64,000 nucleotides of DNA from Dendrobium chrysotoxum (GCA_019925795.1 CM034313.1:83111663-83175662), one strand, 5' to 3'; shown: positions 21,800-34,247, numbered from the stretch's first letter. Translations and numbers: made by a program. Notes: generated by a model from the sequence alone, not told the origin.

Positions 21800-22570
21800 G
21801 GAGGTAAACCCGTTATGAGTTGCCCAGAAATGGGTCTTACAACCTAACTCTACAGCAAGGCTGCCCGAGGGTTTTTTGATTATTTGGGTAGGTCTTACGA
21901 TTTCTCTTAGGAAATTGCCTAAAAAACGGGTCTTACAACTTAATCATTTTTGGACTAAGATGCCCAAGGATTTATATTTCGTAGAAAATCTTAGAAATTC
22001 CACATGCTTTCAACATAGGATTAGTATTGTAATTACTGTATTTTAAAGCATTATTAAAGATGACATTCTCTCTTAAAGCAAGAAATGTCCGCATGGTTAG
22101 AATTGGGTAGGGACTTATGGCTTTCATTAGAAAGTAGCCCGAAAATTTTGGTTGGGTGGTCTTATGGCTTCCTAAGAAGTTGCCTAATGATGGGTCTTAT
22201 GACCTAGCCTTGTAGGCTAAGTGGCCCGAGTTGTGGGTCTTACGGCCAAGCTCTATAGACTTGGATGCCCAAGTGAGGGGTCTAGGGTTGTGTTATTGCC
22301 TAAACATTTCCCTCAGAGATCGGACTTACGGCTTCTATTAGAAGTGGCCGGTGTTTTAATTGGGGGTTTAGGGGTTATGTATTTTACCTAAAACTTTTCC
22401 CTAGGGTCGGGCTTACGTCTTTCCTATGAAAGCTGCCGGGTAGTGGGTCTTACAACCAAGTTCTTATAAACAAGGCTGCCCATGAGTTTGGAGTTTTGGG
22501 ATTTAGGATTCTTCACTTAGAAATTCCCTAACATGCGGGTCTTACTGCTTCTCTTAGAAGTAGCCCATGA
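21800..22570. repeat. Degenerate GGGTCTTAC(G/A) repeats in LTR (also 34590-35355)
   Basis: Units of roughly 60-90 bp recur with the order GGGTCTTA(C/T), (A/G)C..., CTCTTAGAAGT, GCCC. They begin near 21832, 21886, 21929, 22165, 22192, 22229, 22446 and 22536. Spacing and similarity vary, as expected for an old array. Confidence 0.6.
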
Positions 22571-23465
22571 TTTTTTGTTGTTTTGCTGGTTTAACATTAG
22601 ACTGTAGTTTTGAAACTTGACAGCGGTTGCTTTTACAATGTTTGGAGATTTGTTCTTGTACTTGTTTGAGTTGGTTTCAGTTTGTGATTTTAACACCTCG
22701 AGGTTTTGACACTTGCGTCAGTGTTTTAGTTGTTTTTGTGCTCGTAGTCTTTTCCCTACTACACTGTGGCTCTACTAGCTTTCCAGTACTTAGCTTTTCT
22801 TGCTTCCCAGTACTTTTGTTTTACTAATAATAGTTAGATTTATTATTTCTTTTTTAGTATTTAACTCAATTTATAATCGTGCTGACTCTTATCTGCTTGT
22901 TTGCAGGTACGCATTACTTGCAGCAGTCCAGAGAGTTCACAGATGCAGGGGCTCGTACAGGAGAGATTCCTGGAGTGCTTGCATAGTATCTTTGCTCAGA
23001 AGAATTTCAATTTGTTGTGGGGAGTTTTGCACAAGATTTGGAGAGCAGAGTACTTTGTTCTGTTGGAGAGTTTCGAGTGTTGTGTTATTTGTGTTGAGAG
23101 TTGAGAGCTTTGTTGTATATGTCAATTAGTGGAACTTCTCTTTCCCCCTTTTTTCTTTATTGCATTTTTAATTATATAAAAAAAGTTCAAGTTAATCAAT
23201 TAAAAATGCTCTCGGCTTTTAAATTGTTTTCTCGGGTTTTAAATTGGTTTTGCATTTTGTTAAATTAATCAATCAATTAATTTCATTTAATTTAAATTAA
23301 TTAATTTAATCGATTGATCATTTTAATCAATCAATTTATTAATTAAATCTGAATTGAATTGCTCTCCAATTATTTCAAAAAAAAAAATCAGTAATTTTCA
23401 GAAAATTTCGGCAGCCTCCCGGCGTCCCCTCCCCGGCGCCGGGAGGTAAGGGAGGGCACTTGCCC

Positions 23466-23665
23466 TAATGTCTTCCTACCCGGACCTAAGGTCAACGGCG
23501 TAGGGTCTTCGAATTAAAAAACCATCCCGGCCGGATCTAAGATACGACGGCCCGGGGTCTTCAAATTTAAAACCATCCGCCCAGATCTAAGATCGATGGC
23601 GCGGGTCTTCGAATTTTAAACCATCTCGGCCGGACTTAAAGTCGACGACGCGAGGTCTTCAATCA
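23466..23665. repeat. Four ~60-bp tandem units in LTR (also 36250-36455)
   Basis: Each unit has (C)CGG(A/C)C(C/T)TAAG(G/A)T, a GACGGCG-like word, GGGTCTTC, AAATT and AACCATC. Four units follow one another with small substitutions, and the same block occurs in the other LTR. Confidence 0.75.
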
Positions 23666-24059
23666 CCTATTTGAAAGATTTTTTTTTATTATTATTTTAT
23701 ATATAACATTATATTATATATATATTTTTATTATATATATATTTTTATTATATAATATATTATAATATGATATATATCATTATATTATCATATTATAATA
23801 TATAATATATAATGCAACAAATTGGTTTAGAGATGGAGTCTGATCGGGCATGAGTCGGGTTCGGCTAGAGTGGTCGTTGAAGGATCCAAATTGAACAGTA
23901 AAACGAGCCGCAGAAACGACTCGTGTAGTCTCTGTACCTTTTCCTGCAAAGCAATGAATCCGAATAGCAACGAAGGGGGGGGGGCAGAGTCGAAGGAGCA
24001 AAGTCGGCCAACCACTAAGGAACCGAAGGAGTGACCCGTGCAATCTCTATTTCTCCTAC

Positions 24060-24440
24060 GAAGTAGATGTCGGACAGCAACGAGGAGTCGAAGGAGCGAC
24101 TCGAGCACTCTCTCCCTTCCTCCCACGAAGCAACGAAGCTGGACAGCAACGAGGAGTCGAAGGAGCGACTCGTGCGGTCTCTTCCACCCGCAAAGGAGCG
24201 AAGTCGGACGGCACCAAGGGAGCCGGAGAAGCGACGCGTGCAATCTCTACTTCTCCCGCGAAGCAAAGTCGGACAACAGCGAAGTAACCGAGGGAGTGAC
24301 GTCGGGCGGCAACAAGGAACCGAAGAAGCGTCTCGTGCGATCTCTTCGCCTCCTACGAAGCAAAGCCGAACAGCAACGACGAAGAGGGAAGATGAAGAGC
24401 GAACCCTAGACCTGTCTCTTCGAAGCAACGAAGTCGAACA
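24060..24440. repeat. GAGTCGAAGGAGCGACTCG repeat block in LTR (also 36860-37240)
   Basis: About six imperfect units of 60-70 bp combine CGGACAGCAACGA, GAGTCGAAGGAGCGACTCG (arms GAGTCG and CGACTC pair), a TCTCT pyrimidine word and GCGAAGCAA. The block is GC-rich, unlike the AT-rich DNA on either side. It creates long Arg/Ser-rich open frames on both strands; I do not consider these genes. Confidence 0.75.
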
Positions 24441-24663
24441 GCGATGTTGGAGTCGAAGGAGCGTGGCCAACGAATCATAAGTTTCTTCTTTTTTTTTCGG
24501 TTTCCTATCTTTTTATCGACTGAATGGAGGTTACGGGAGCGAAACCTCGCGTCTTTTGGCAATCAACTGCTCGCGGTGGGGCCGGCTCGGAGGCAGATTT
24601 GGTGCTTGCATCTATTCGAACTCCTTTTAATTAATTTTTTTTTATTTTTTTAGTTAGTCAACA

Positions 24664-24677
24664 AATTGCCTCCCAAC
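24664..24677 (-). other. Polypurine tract of the Tat/Ogre-like element
   Basis: On the minus strand GTTGGGAGGCAATT directly precedes the 3' LTR start TGTTGAC. Its adjacency to the LTR edge supports the call. Confidence 0.6.
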
Positions 24678-24792
24678 GAAATTCTTGGGTGATCCACACA
24701 AGGAATTCGTTGCAAACTTTGATTGCGTGCTTTCAACTCTTTTATATAGATTGATGAAAAATAACTCGCATAAATGGTTTAGAAAGATTTCA

Positions 24793-25020
24793 GCCCTTAG
24801 GCTCATTGAACTTGCGGATTCGTTCACACTTTAGGTTTATGAGCATAATAAATTTTCAAAGGTTCGGCCCTTAGGCTTATTGAACCAAGGGTTTTAGCTC
24901 TACCTTTAGGTTTATGAGCAGAAAAGATTTCAAAGGTTCGGCCCTTAGGCTTATTGAACATGTAAATTTTATTTCTCAACCTTTTAGGTAGGTTGATGAA
25001 AATAAAGCTCGACCCTTAGG
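24793..25020. repeat. ~72-bp tandem repeats in 3' untranslated region
   Basis: CCCTTAGG(C/T)T(C/T)ATTGAAC followed by TTTAGGTTTATGAGCA occurs about three times (near 24796, 24868 and 24938), with decayed edges. It lies between the polypurine tract and the stronger 62-bp array. Confidence 0.65.
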
Positions 25021-25077
25021 TTTGTGAGCAGTGCAATTTCGTAATTCCCTTGTTTCATTTGGCAAAGGGATATTTTT

Positions 25078-25435
25078 ACCTCCTGACTTTCAGGAGGGGA
25101 TTGGATTTATATCCTACATTGTAAGAGAATATAAAATTGCCTCCTGTCTTTCAGGAGGGAGTTTGGATTTATCTCCTATTTTATAGGAGAATATAAAATT
25201 GCCTCCTGTGTTTCAGGAGGGAGTTTGGATTTATCTCCTATTTTATAGGAGAATATAAAATTACCTCTTGTCTTTCAGGAGGGAGTTTGGATTTATCTCC
25301 TATTTTATAGGAGAATATAAAATTGCCTCCTGTGTTTCAGGAGGGAGTTTGGATTTATCTCCTATTTTATAGGAGAATATAAAATTGCCTCCTGTGTTTC
25401 AGGAGGGAATTTGGGATTTATCTGCTGCATTGCAG
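25078..25435. repeat. Six-unit 62-bp array with two dyads per unit
   Basis: Each unit reads GCCTCCTG(T)...TTCAGGAGGGAGTTTGG, then ATTTATCTCCTATTTTATAG and GAGAATATAAAATT. CCTCCTG pairs with CAGGAGG, and TCTCCTA pairs with TAGGAGA. Four inner units are almost identical; the first and last are diverged. It sits directly downstream of the integrase stop, in the 3' untranslated region, where Tat-lineage elements are known to carry tandem repeats that can seed satellite DNA. Confidence 0.92.
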
Positions 25436-25458
25436 ACAAACTTACATATATAAAATCT

Positions 25459-27420
25459 TTATGTGTGATATTTCTTTAAATATTGACCATTTATTGGTGG
25501 CATAGGCCTTTGACCTTTTAGGTCTATGAGTTGATAGGCTCCTCCTTCATACACTATTTCAATGATGAAGGGTCCTTCCCAGATTGGGTCAAATTTACCA
25601 CCAAGTCGACGATGAGGGATTATAGGTCTTCGACGAACCAGAACAAGTTCACCCTCTTTGAAACTTCTAGGACGAACCATTCTATCATGGGCCCTAGTCA
25701 TTCTTGCTTTGTAGGATTCTAAACTTTGTTGAGCTTGAAGTCGAACTTCATCAAGAGCTTCGAGTTCTTCAAGTCGTAGAAGATCATTTTCTTCTTTAGT
25801 TAATTCGTATTGAACAGCAATACGAAGAGACGGCAACTCGACCTCGAGAGGTAATATTGCCTCAGTTCCAAAAATTAGTGAATATGGGGTGGCCTGCGTT
25901 GCAGTTTTATAAGTGGTACGATAAGTCCAAAGAGCTTCTGTCAATTTATCGTGCCATTCTCTCTTATTTTTAGAGAGAATTTTCTTAAGCAATTTTACCA
26001 AGGTTTTATTAAAAGCTTCCGCTAAACCATTTGCTCTAGGATTGTATATCGACGAGTAGCGCCAATCTATTTTATGTCGCTCGATGAATTTATAGATTTT
26101 AGCACTTTTAAAGGCCGTACCATTGTCAGATATAACTCGACGTGGTACTCCGAATCGATAAACAATATTATCTCGAAAGAATTTCATCACATTATCTGCT
26201 TTAACTTCTCTTAAAGGAATTGTTTCAGCCCATTTTGAGATGTAGTCAGTTGCAGCAAGAATGAACCGATGTCCTAAAGAAGATGGTGGTTCTATAGGAC
26301 CTATTATATCGGTACCCCAGCTTTCAAATGGCCATGACGCTACTGTAGGATGTAGCGGGTTAGGTGGTCGATGCTTGATATCTCCATGCACTTGACATTG
26401 ATGGCATTTCTTAGCATGGTCGATACAATCTTGAACCATACTTGGCCAATAGTATCCCATACGTTTGATTTTGATTTTCATCTTTGGTCCAGACTGGTGT
26501 GCACCACATAATCCCTCGTGAACTTCACTTATGACATTTTGGGATTCATCAGGACCCAAACATCGTAGCCACATTTGATCAAATGATCTACGATATAATG
26601 TATCATTCATAAAAGCATATCTTAATGCCCTCCGTGATATTTGTGAAGTCATAGATTTATTTTCAGGCAATTTCCCTTCCTTGAAATATCTGATGAATGG
26701 ATCTCTCCAATCATTTTCATCAGATACGGCCAAGCTCTTTTGCATTTCTTTCCCTCCATCCTCTTGCATGACAGCTGGAGTTAATGTATGCCTATTTTGA
26801 ACAGTTATGAGGATTGGATCCCCCTGAGGATTTGCTAATTCTTTAGCTAGCTTTGCCAGCGCATCAGCTTTGCCATTTTCACTACGCATAATTCTAGTAA
26901 GAGTTACCTCAGGAATTTGTTGTAGGAGTTTCAGAGCATACTCATGATATAAAATTAATTCAGGCTTGTTAATTTTGAAAGTGCCTATTACTTGTTTAAT
27001 TATGAGTTGAGAATCTCCATATATATGGAGTTTCTGAATTTTCATGTTAATTGCCAACTCAAGGCCTGCTATTAAGGCTTCATATTCAGCCTCATTATTA
27101 GTGCGAGGCTCTGTTAAGCTATAAGAATACCGGAGTATCCCTTTTTGGGGCGTAACAAACATAAGGCCAACGCCCACCTGAATTGTTGGAAATTTAGGTG
27201 GCTTGGCAGGTTTTATTGATGAAGCTCCATCGAAATAAAGCTCCCATTCTGGAAGATTTTCTCTTTCCTCCACATCAAGTGTTTGCTCCTCTGGCAGTTC
27301 ATCATTGAGTGGAGAATCTGCAGGTAAAGGATGGGCCGCTAGAAAGTCAGCTAGAGCCTGTCCTTTCACTGCTTTTTGTGGCATATATGTTATGTCAATT
27401 GCATTAGCAAGACAGCCCAT
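25459..27420 (-). pseudogene. Tat/Ogre-like RNase H and integrase region
   Basis: Intact 653-codon stretch. It starts with the connection segment (DITYMPQKAVKGQALADFL), then RNase H: LYFDGASS, NNEAEYEALIAGLELA, HIYGDSQLI, ENGKADALAKLA. Integrase follows: HEGLCGAHQSG...KKCHQCQ (HHCC zinc finger), the catalytic core with WGTDIIGP and ISDNGTAF, and a GPF-type C-terminal segment FKEGELVLVRR...PIWEGPFIIE. It is in a different frame from the RT region: a single-base shift near 27405, inside the connection segment, separates them. The start methionine is therefore incidental. Confidence 0.9.
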
Positions 27421-27524
27421 TTGGCTAGACGACCAGTGAGAGTGGGTCTAGTTATTAAAAATTTTAAGGGATCCACTTTAGATATTAAAGTGATTTTATG
27501 GGATAACATATAATGCCGAAGTTT

Positions 27525-29426
27525 TTAAGTGGCAAAGATCAATGCTAAACATTGCTTTTCTATAGGTGAATATTTAGATTCTGCCCCTATCAATCGTCGG
27601 CTGATATAATAAAGGGCATTTTCTTTGCCATCTTCATTTGTTTGTGCTAGCAATGCTCCGAGTGATTCTTCAAGAGCAGCTATATATAAGATTAGAGGTT
27701 TCCCTGGGATTGGGGCAGCAAGGATTGGAGGATGTAGCAAATATTGTTTTATGCTATCAAATGCCTCCTGACATGCATCATCCCATATGAAAGGTGCATT
27801 TTTCTTCATTAGACGTGCGAACGGTTGACATCTACTTGAAAGGTTAGATATAAACCTTCGAATATACGCCAATCTACCTTGGATTGAACGAAGTTGTTTT
27901 AATGTTTTTGGAGGTGGCATTTCCATTATTGCTTTAATTTTAGAGGGATCAATTTCAATTCCTCTATGACGCACGATAAATCCAAGGAATTTTCCGGACG
28001 TAACACCGAAAGCACACTTTAATGGATTCATTTTCAAATTAAATTTTCGAATTCTTTCGAATACAATCCTAAGATCGTTTACATGCTCATGTTGAACTTT
28101 ACTTTTTACAACCAAGTCATCAGCATAACATTCAACATGTTTATGAATTAGATCATCGAAGATTCGAGTCATTGCCCTTTGATAGGTAGCCCCAGCATTT
28201 TTCAAGCCGAATGGCATCACCTTGTAGCAATATATGCCAATGGGAGTTCGAAATGAGGTGTGTTTTTCATCCTCTGGATCCATTTTGATTTGATTATAAC
28301 CTGATGATCCATCCATGAATGAGAACATGTCATGGTTCGATGTATTATCGACCATAAGTTCTGCATTTGGCAGTGGAAAATCGTCATTTGGGCATGCTTT
28401 ATTCAAATCCCGGTAGTCTATACAAACACGGATTTGACCATTCTTTTTCTTTACTGGAACGATATTGGCGATCCAATCAGCATACTTCTCTTCTCGAATA
28501 AAACCAGCTTCAATAAGCTTCTTAGTTTCAGCAATGACTTGTTCTTCAATTTCAAGTCGCATTCGCCTGGGTGCTTGCTTCACAGACGGTATTCTGGTAT
28601 CGATGGAGAGTTTATGCACTGCTACTTCTTGTGATAATCCAGGCATTTCAGTATAATTCCATGCAAAACAGTCTTTGTATTCGAGAAGTAACATTTTCAG
28701 CTCCTCTGCTTTCTCCTGTGAGAGATTAGTGCTGATGAATGTAGGTTTGGGATCCTCTTCTGTACCCAAATTTATTTCTTTGAGCTCATCTACAGTAGCT
28801 TGACCACCTTCTTCAAACTCTTTTGGAGCTTCTTTCATATCTACAATTAGATCTTCAGTTTGATTTTCAGACTCTAATGGTCTCTCCTCCCTGTCTGTAA
28901 TATTATAGGACGTTGCGCATGTAATACGCGGACGTCGGGGGTATTCAAGATAATGATAGGATGCTGCTCGTGTAAGATATGAATTTCGAGCATATCCAAG
29001 ACCCCATGTTGTATACAAACCATTGCCAATGGGTTTTTGTGCTTGCTCGTTGTGCCAGAGCTTTCTGAAGTAACGAGCTTGCTTGCTTGTTTGCACAAAG
29101 AAGATTCTTCTTTCTATCAGCTTTCTCATAATTGGTGGAGGATATTGAGGAATGATTATCCTTAAATCTCCATTTCTCCAATCATCTTCGCATTCAATTT
29201 CAGGAGTAATGTGATGCGGTATTACTCTTGATTCATAGAAAATAGATCCACGTTCATTAACACCTCTTTTGGGATGAACATAGAAAGTATTTAACATTTC
29301 TATGTTTGTGTTTGGTGAGGTGGTCAATATTTTGGAATGTGCGGCCGGAACAGATACTATTTTGATGATATCAGTAGATATCTGCTCTTCAGATACCCTT
29401 ATCATTGAAATTGATACTTTCTGCAA
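27525..29426 (-). pseudogene. Tat/Ogre-like reverse transcriptase region
   Basis: The 633-codon stretch has the pre-RT linker (EMPGLSQEVAVHKL, APRRMR), RT fingers and palm (VPVKKKNGQIRVCIDYRDLN, FMDGSSGYNQI, MPFGLKNAGATYQ), the catalytic YADD at about 28118-28129, the thumb (FLGFIVRHRGIEID) and the start of RNase H/connection (EESLGALLAQ, ALYYISRRL). A TAA stop at 27525 ends it inside the connection segment. It is in the same frame as the upstream gag-protease stretch, separated only by the stop at 29472-29474. Confidence 0.9.
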
Positions 29427-29471
29427 TTTCTTAGATATGGAAACGGGTCCTGGGTCCCCTTCCTCCTGAGA

Positions 29472-32405
29472 TTATGTAGTACCCTTGGGCTGATAAAGGA
29501 ATTCTTCTTCTCCTTCAATGCTCGGTTTGCTTGAACACCGTACCTTATTTGCGTGATTAGCTTCGTAATCAAAAGGAACAATTGACAATTCATTCCTTCT
29601 TTTCTCTATGATTAGGGGCTTAAAAGTTATAGAGATATTCTCTTCCTCTTCTGTATCACTACCAAGGTGAGGCACTGAGCAAATTTGCTTTGATTTATTC
29701 TTGCCTTTATCTTTTGGCTTTACTTTATCCAGCGTAGCAGCCTGAATTCTCGAAAGCTCGTTGCCTTTTGGCATAAAATATTTGGCATCATCATATATTT
29801 TGACTTCGTGCACCAAGAATGGTTGTTCATCACCATCAATGCGGTATTCTTCATTATCTCGAATGTATTTCATACATTGATGAAGTGTTGAAGGCACTAT
29901 ACCATACTCGTGGAGCCATGGTCTTCCGAGAAGTGCTTTATACGATGTGTTGGAATCAATGATGTGAAATGTTGCCTCTGTATTGAGTTCCCCAAAGTTT
30001 AGAGGTAAAACCAAGGACCCCAACGTTCTTTGCCCTTGCTCATTGAATCCTTGTAGAAACACCGTGCTTCTGTTCAAATATTGGACGTCCAGGGCCAATC
30101 CTTTGAGCGTTTTGAGGCTCATTAGATTAACGGAGGAACCTGGATCGATCAAAATTCTATTTATTTCAATGTTGTTACTCTCCGCAGTAACATATAGTGG
30201 CCGATTATGATCCGCAGTTCCCAGGAGCAGATCACTATCACAGAAAGTGATTGTAGCGGTGCTTTGTGTATGCAAAGCTTCTTTTAAGTTTTGCTCGGCA
30301 AAGAATGCCTCGTACTGTTCAGGATTTTGCAAAGCTTTAATGAGTGTTTCCCGAAGATTCTTAGACATAAGAAGGGCATCATAGACACTCAGCAGTGCAG
30401 GTAATTTACGGAGATGGGACAATATATTATAATCCACATTTGCAGTGACAACCTTGGGTTTAATAGTCTCTTGTGGAATAGCAGCCTCGTTGAGCTGAAT
30501 GTTCTTCTCCTTATCCTTTATTTTCTTTTGAGGTGGAGGAACCTGCTTTCCACTTCTCAGCTGAATTTGTGTCACCTTTGAAGATGAACTAGCTTCCGCT
30601 TGAGAGTTCTTTGAAATTTCCATGTTTTCAAGTTCCTCGGACTCTGAGCTGCTCCCGAGTTTTGGGCATTTTTCTTTAAGAACCTTCTTACCCTTGTGAT
30701 CGCTTTCTTCATCAGGGAAATGTAATTCTTCATCTGAATCAGTAAAAGGTGATGGTGTATGATGTACTTCCTTAGAAGACATTTTCACATCAGCTTTATA
30801 GATAGCAAGAGGTGCATTGCGTCCTCTTGCAACCCTTCCACCTCGTTTATTTATGACTCGGCAAGTCTCGATTGGAATACTCTCTTCCTTTTCTGATTCC
30901 GAGTCGAGAAATAAATCAGCCATGTATTCCTCCAACATGATAGGACGCCTTGAAGGTTGCTGATATTCATCGATGGAATCAATATATTTTTGGATCACAG
31001 TATTCTGCTTTGCTAATTTCTTCTTCTTTTCTTTCTGAGATTTTGATCCAGACTTACGCTTTCCTTTTTGGTCTTTGAAGTATTTCAATGATTTCTTCTT
31101 GCTTGAACTGGGCCCCGCTGCCACTAGATTCTTTGAAGAAAAGAGTCTTGGATCAACTTCCAATTCTAGCGCACTTTTCCGACGAATGCCTTCAATGGCC
31201 AGTAGGACATTCAGCATTTGTTTAGTTTTCTTTGAGATAAAGGTCTCCCAACCACCTTCATCTTCCTCGGGCGCTTTTCCTTTCTGGTCCTCTGTGTTCT
31301 GACAGGGTATAGAGGAGATAACATTGGTTTTCTCCCTCTTGGGATTGATAAGAACACTATTAGAAAGTGTAAGTTCACCGCTCTGATAATTCCTTTCGAC
31401 CCAATCTTTGAAGATGAAGCAATCTTCGATTGGGTGACTTACGATCCTATGATACGGACAGTAGTTTGGATCATCAATCATACCAGCCTGTTCTGGTCGA
31501 CGGGATTCTGGCAATTGGAGGCCAATATTTAGTGCATGCCTAAAAATCTTTCCCGTACATTCTTTTTTAAAAGAATACGGCTTGTTAATTTTCTCCTGCA
31601 AAGTAGGAGGCCTTTGTCTTTCTCTAGTTTGTTTCAGCATCTTCGATGGATTTATTGAATCTTCTTTTCCTTTCTTATCCAAGGAAGACGGGAATGTAGT
31701 ATTCACCTCACTTCTTTTCGGATCAACGGTCCTGACCTGTTTTCCCTTCCCTGGTGGATTATTGTTATAGTTGAAGCTGACACTTCTAGGCCTGGGTAAC
31801 CTTTCGAATTTAGCAACACGATCCAGTAATTCTTGAAAAGTATTGATTGTAGCCATAGCCAGATATGGAGCCATATGATCATCTATATTCCCCATCAATA
31901 GCTCAACAGCATGCTTTTCAGTGAGTTGCTGCTCACATTTCATGCTGAGATTTCTCCACCTAGTTATATACTTGGTGACTGATTCCTCTCTTTTCCTTTT
32001 CTCAAGAGCAAGGTCAGCAATAGTCACTTTCTTCGTTGCGCTGGCGAATCTTTTAATGAACATTGTCTCTAATTCGGCGAATGTTCTTACTGAGTCGTTG
32101 GGTAACTCAGCATACCATTCAAAAGCTGTACCTGTTAAACTACTAACAAATTGACGTAGTAACAGAGCATCATTGCCTCCTGTATTACCACAGGTTGCTT
32201 TGAATTGTGCTAGATGCTGACGAGGATTTGCAATACCATCAAATAAATTAAATTTTGGTACAACATATCCCTTTGGATACTTCTCTTGATCATATTCAGC
32301 CGGATATGGACGCCCTTTTTCTACTAAGGCATCGGCAGCTTCAGAAGCAATAGCTGCTTTAACCTTTTGACTGATGAGATTTTCAATTTGGGATTTGCTG
32401 ACCAC
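29472..32405 (-). pseudogene. Tat/Ogre-like gag and protease region
   Basis: The 977-codon stretch begins in gag: PKFNLFDGIANPRQHLAQF, FEWYAELPNDSVRTFAELETMFIKRF and YITRWRNLSMKCE are the conserved capsid helices. A CPYHRIVSHPIEDC segment stands in for a zinc knuckle. An acidic/lysine-rich linker follows, then the retropepsin: ILIDPGSSVNLMSLKTL (about 30131-30150) and LLGRPWLHEYGIVPSTLHQCMKY. The catalytic D-P-G-S variant is common in Tat elements. The frame runs unbroken from the N-terminal region across the stop at 32502, and continues after its own stop (29472-29474) into RT. In Ogre elements, the protease-RT junction is the usual place of a spliced intron. Confidence 0.88.
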
Positions 32406-32501
32406 TTCATCTTCTTTAGGAGCTATCAGAGTTGGCTCCAGTAGCTCTTCTAGTTTTCTGTCAGAAGTATCTGGTACATCAGGAGTAGTTTGAACATTCC
32501 C

Positions 32502-34247
32502 TTAAGAATTTGCTACAGGTGGTTGACTTGTTGTAGCCATCATACCAAGTTGTCCAAACAACTGTTTCATCATATTACTCATCTCGTCAAGACGAGCATT
32601 CAAGTGATGGATTTCTTGATCTTTCTTTTGTTGCATAGATTGCATTTCCAATTGCAATCTTTTTACAACTTCTTCAGCTTCTTCCTCCTCAACTTCTTCT
32701 GGTTGTGGAGTTCTATTCACGGCTGCTGCTTGTTCTTGATCATCTCGTAGTTGTTCTTCATTCTGCAGATTGAACGCTGCATTTCTACGAGTATAACGCT
32801 GATTAAATCGATCAGGTATATGATCAACCATCCGGACAACTTCAATGTCCATGGGACCAATACACCCCTCTACTTCTTCATCATCATAACAGAAGTCATC
32901 ATTCTCATCCAACTCATGATCGTCTCCAAGTTGGGACCGCCGCTTCCAATGTATGACTGGAGAGTCGGGGGATTCATTGTAGACAACATATTCTTCCTTT
33001 TCTGGAGTAATCATGTCAACAGAAGTCTCCTTATTAGGGGATAACTTTTGGACCTGAGATTTAAGTCGCCTTTTGTAGATTTCCTTATAATGGACCTCTT
33101 TTTGAGCTTCAGGATACTTGGGTCTTTTTGGAACCCAAATTTGTTGTCTTTTCGTAGTCACATGCTGATGACCACCAGCATCAGCATGTACTTTTGAATG
33201 ATTAGATCCATGATGCCATTGTTGGGGCCTTTGTTTATCGTATCTTCTATTATAGCCTCTTGCATGTATATTAACAGAAGGCTCTCCCAACTGTTTTCTT
33301 CCGTAATATGGGTATCGGCCCATATTAGGACAGAGATTTCTCGCGTCTCGGTAGTAGGGAGGACGTTTAAACTCCTCTCTATAAGATTTTGATGAAAATT
33401 TGTTATACTGAGGATGAGCAGCATTCGAGGAAATAACTTCAGTGACGGATTTCCTCAGTCTTCGCTGCAGATTTTTATCTTTAACAGCTTTCAGTATTTT
33501 GTATATCTTGGAAGAGGCAGATTCTTCCTTCTTTGGCGGTTGTGGCTGCTGACGCGAAGTCTCCCAGAAAGACTTCTTTAATTGGCCCTTATCATTATTT
33601 CTCTTGACCCACTTTAATGGTTCAAAACCATTATTTGTGGGTACATTCGCCTCCAACTGCGGCGATGATTCTTGAGGTGTATTGGGCATCAAGCCATTAG
33701 CTCGCAAGCGAGCGTTGGCCTTCCTTCTGGCTTTCCTGGAAAGCTTAGCACTTGCATCAGGAACTTCAGAATTATATTATTCAATTATTTCATCCTGGAT
33801 TATGTTCTGACTTGCTGTATTCACGCCTACAGATTGCAGCTTGAGATCAGGAATGTTATTTTGAGCGGTTGGAGCAGTAGCAGGTGTTACAGAGAGCCTT
33901 GAAAATACAGAGGCCCTTTTAGGAGCCTTCTCAATGACAGCTTCAGTAATAGGCTTCTTAGTAGCACCTCCAACAGTAGGTACATTGACAGTGTTCTTAG
34001 GAAGGAACTGTTGGAACTACATGACTTCGGAAATGGTTCCGAATTGAATGGTTGCTCCAGCATAGCCTGTGTTCAGAACAGCTTGAGGGAACTGCACTCT
34101 AGCTCCCTCACCCAGGTTCACAGTCATGAAGGACTTCACAGGCGTCATATTATCAACCTGCCAACAGAACTCGCAGGGATTAGAGTCAACCTGAATTCTG
34201 CTGAAAAGGATAACACAAATTTGTGATAAAATAACATCCATATTCAT
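32502..34247 (-). pseudogene. Extra N-terminal ORF of the Tat/Ogre-like element
   Basis: A reading frame of about 580 codons, upstream of and in frame with gag, is interrupted by TAG at 34017-34019 and TAA at 33777-33779, and ends with TAA at 32502-32504. The largest piece (33707-32502, 401 codons) is rich in basic and Gln residues, then acidic (DDHELDENDDFCYDDEE). It ends in a heptad-like helix (VVKRLQLEMQSMQQKKDQEIHHLNARLDEM). No enzymatic motif is visible. Ogre elements are known for an extra ORF1 of unknown role before gag, which fits in position and size. Alternatively it is simply an extended gag N-terminus, since the frame is shared. Confidence 0.7.

Larger units (their letters stand above)
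21550..24663 (-). mobile_element. 3' LTR of the Tat/Ogre-like element
   Basis: 3114 bp, matching 34336-37463 almost throughout. It contains three internal repeat zones (about 21800-22570, 23466-23665 and 24060-24440), an AT dinucleotide-rich tract at 23690-23815 and a 10-G run at 23975-23984. Open frames inside it recur identically in the other LTR and have no recognisable domain. Confidence 0.95.

Noticed and set aside
22627..23129. Open frames of 66-109 codons in the LTR, repeated identically at 35413-35915
   Set aside because: They recur only because the two LTRs are copies. No domain, and coding would be antisense to the element.
32490..33392. Plus-strand frames in the retrotransposon
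   Set aside because: Antisense to the extra ORF/gag coding region. No motifs.
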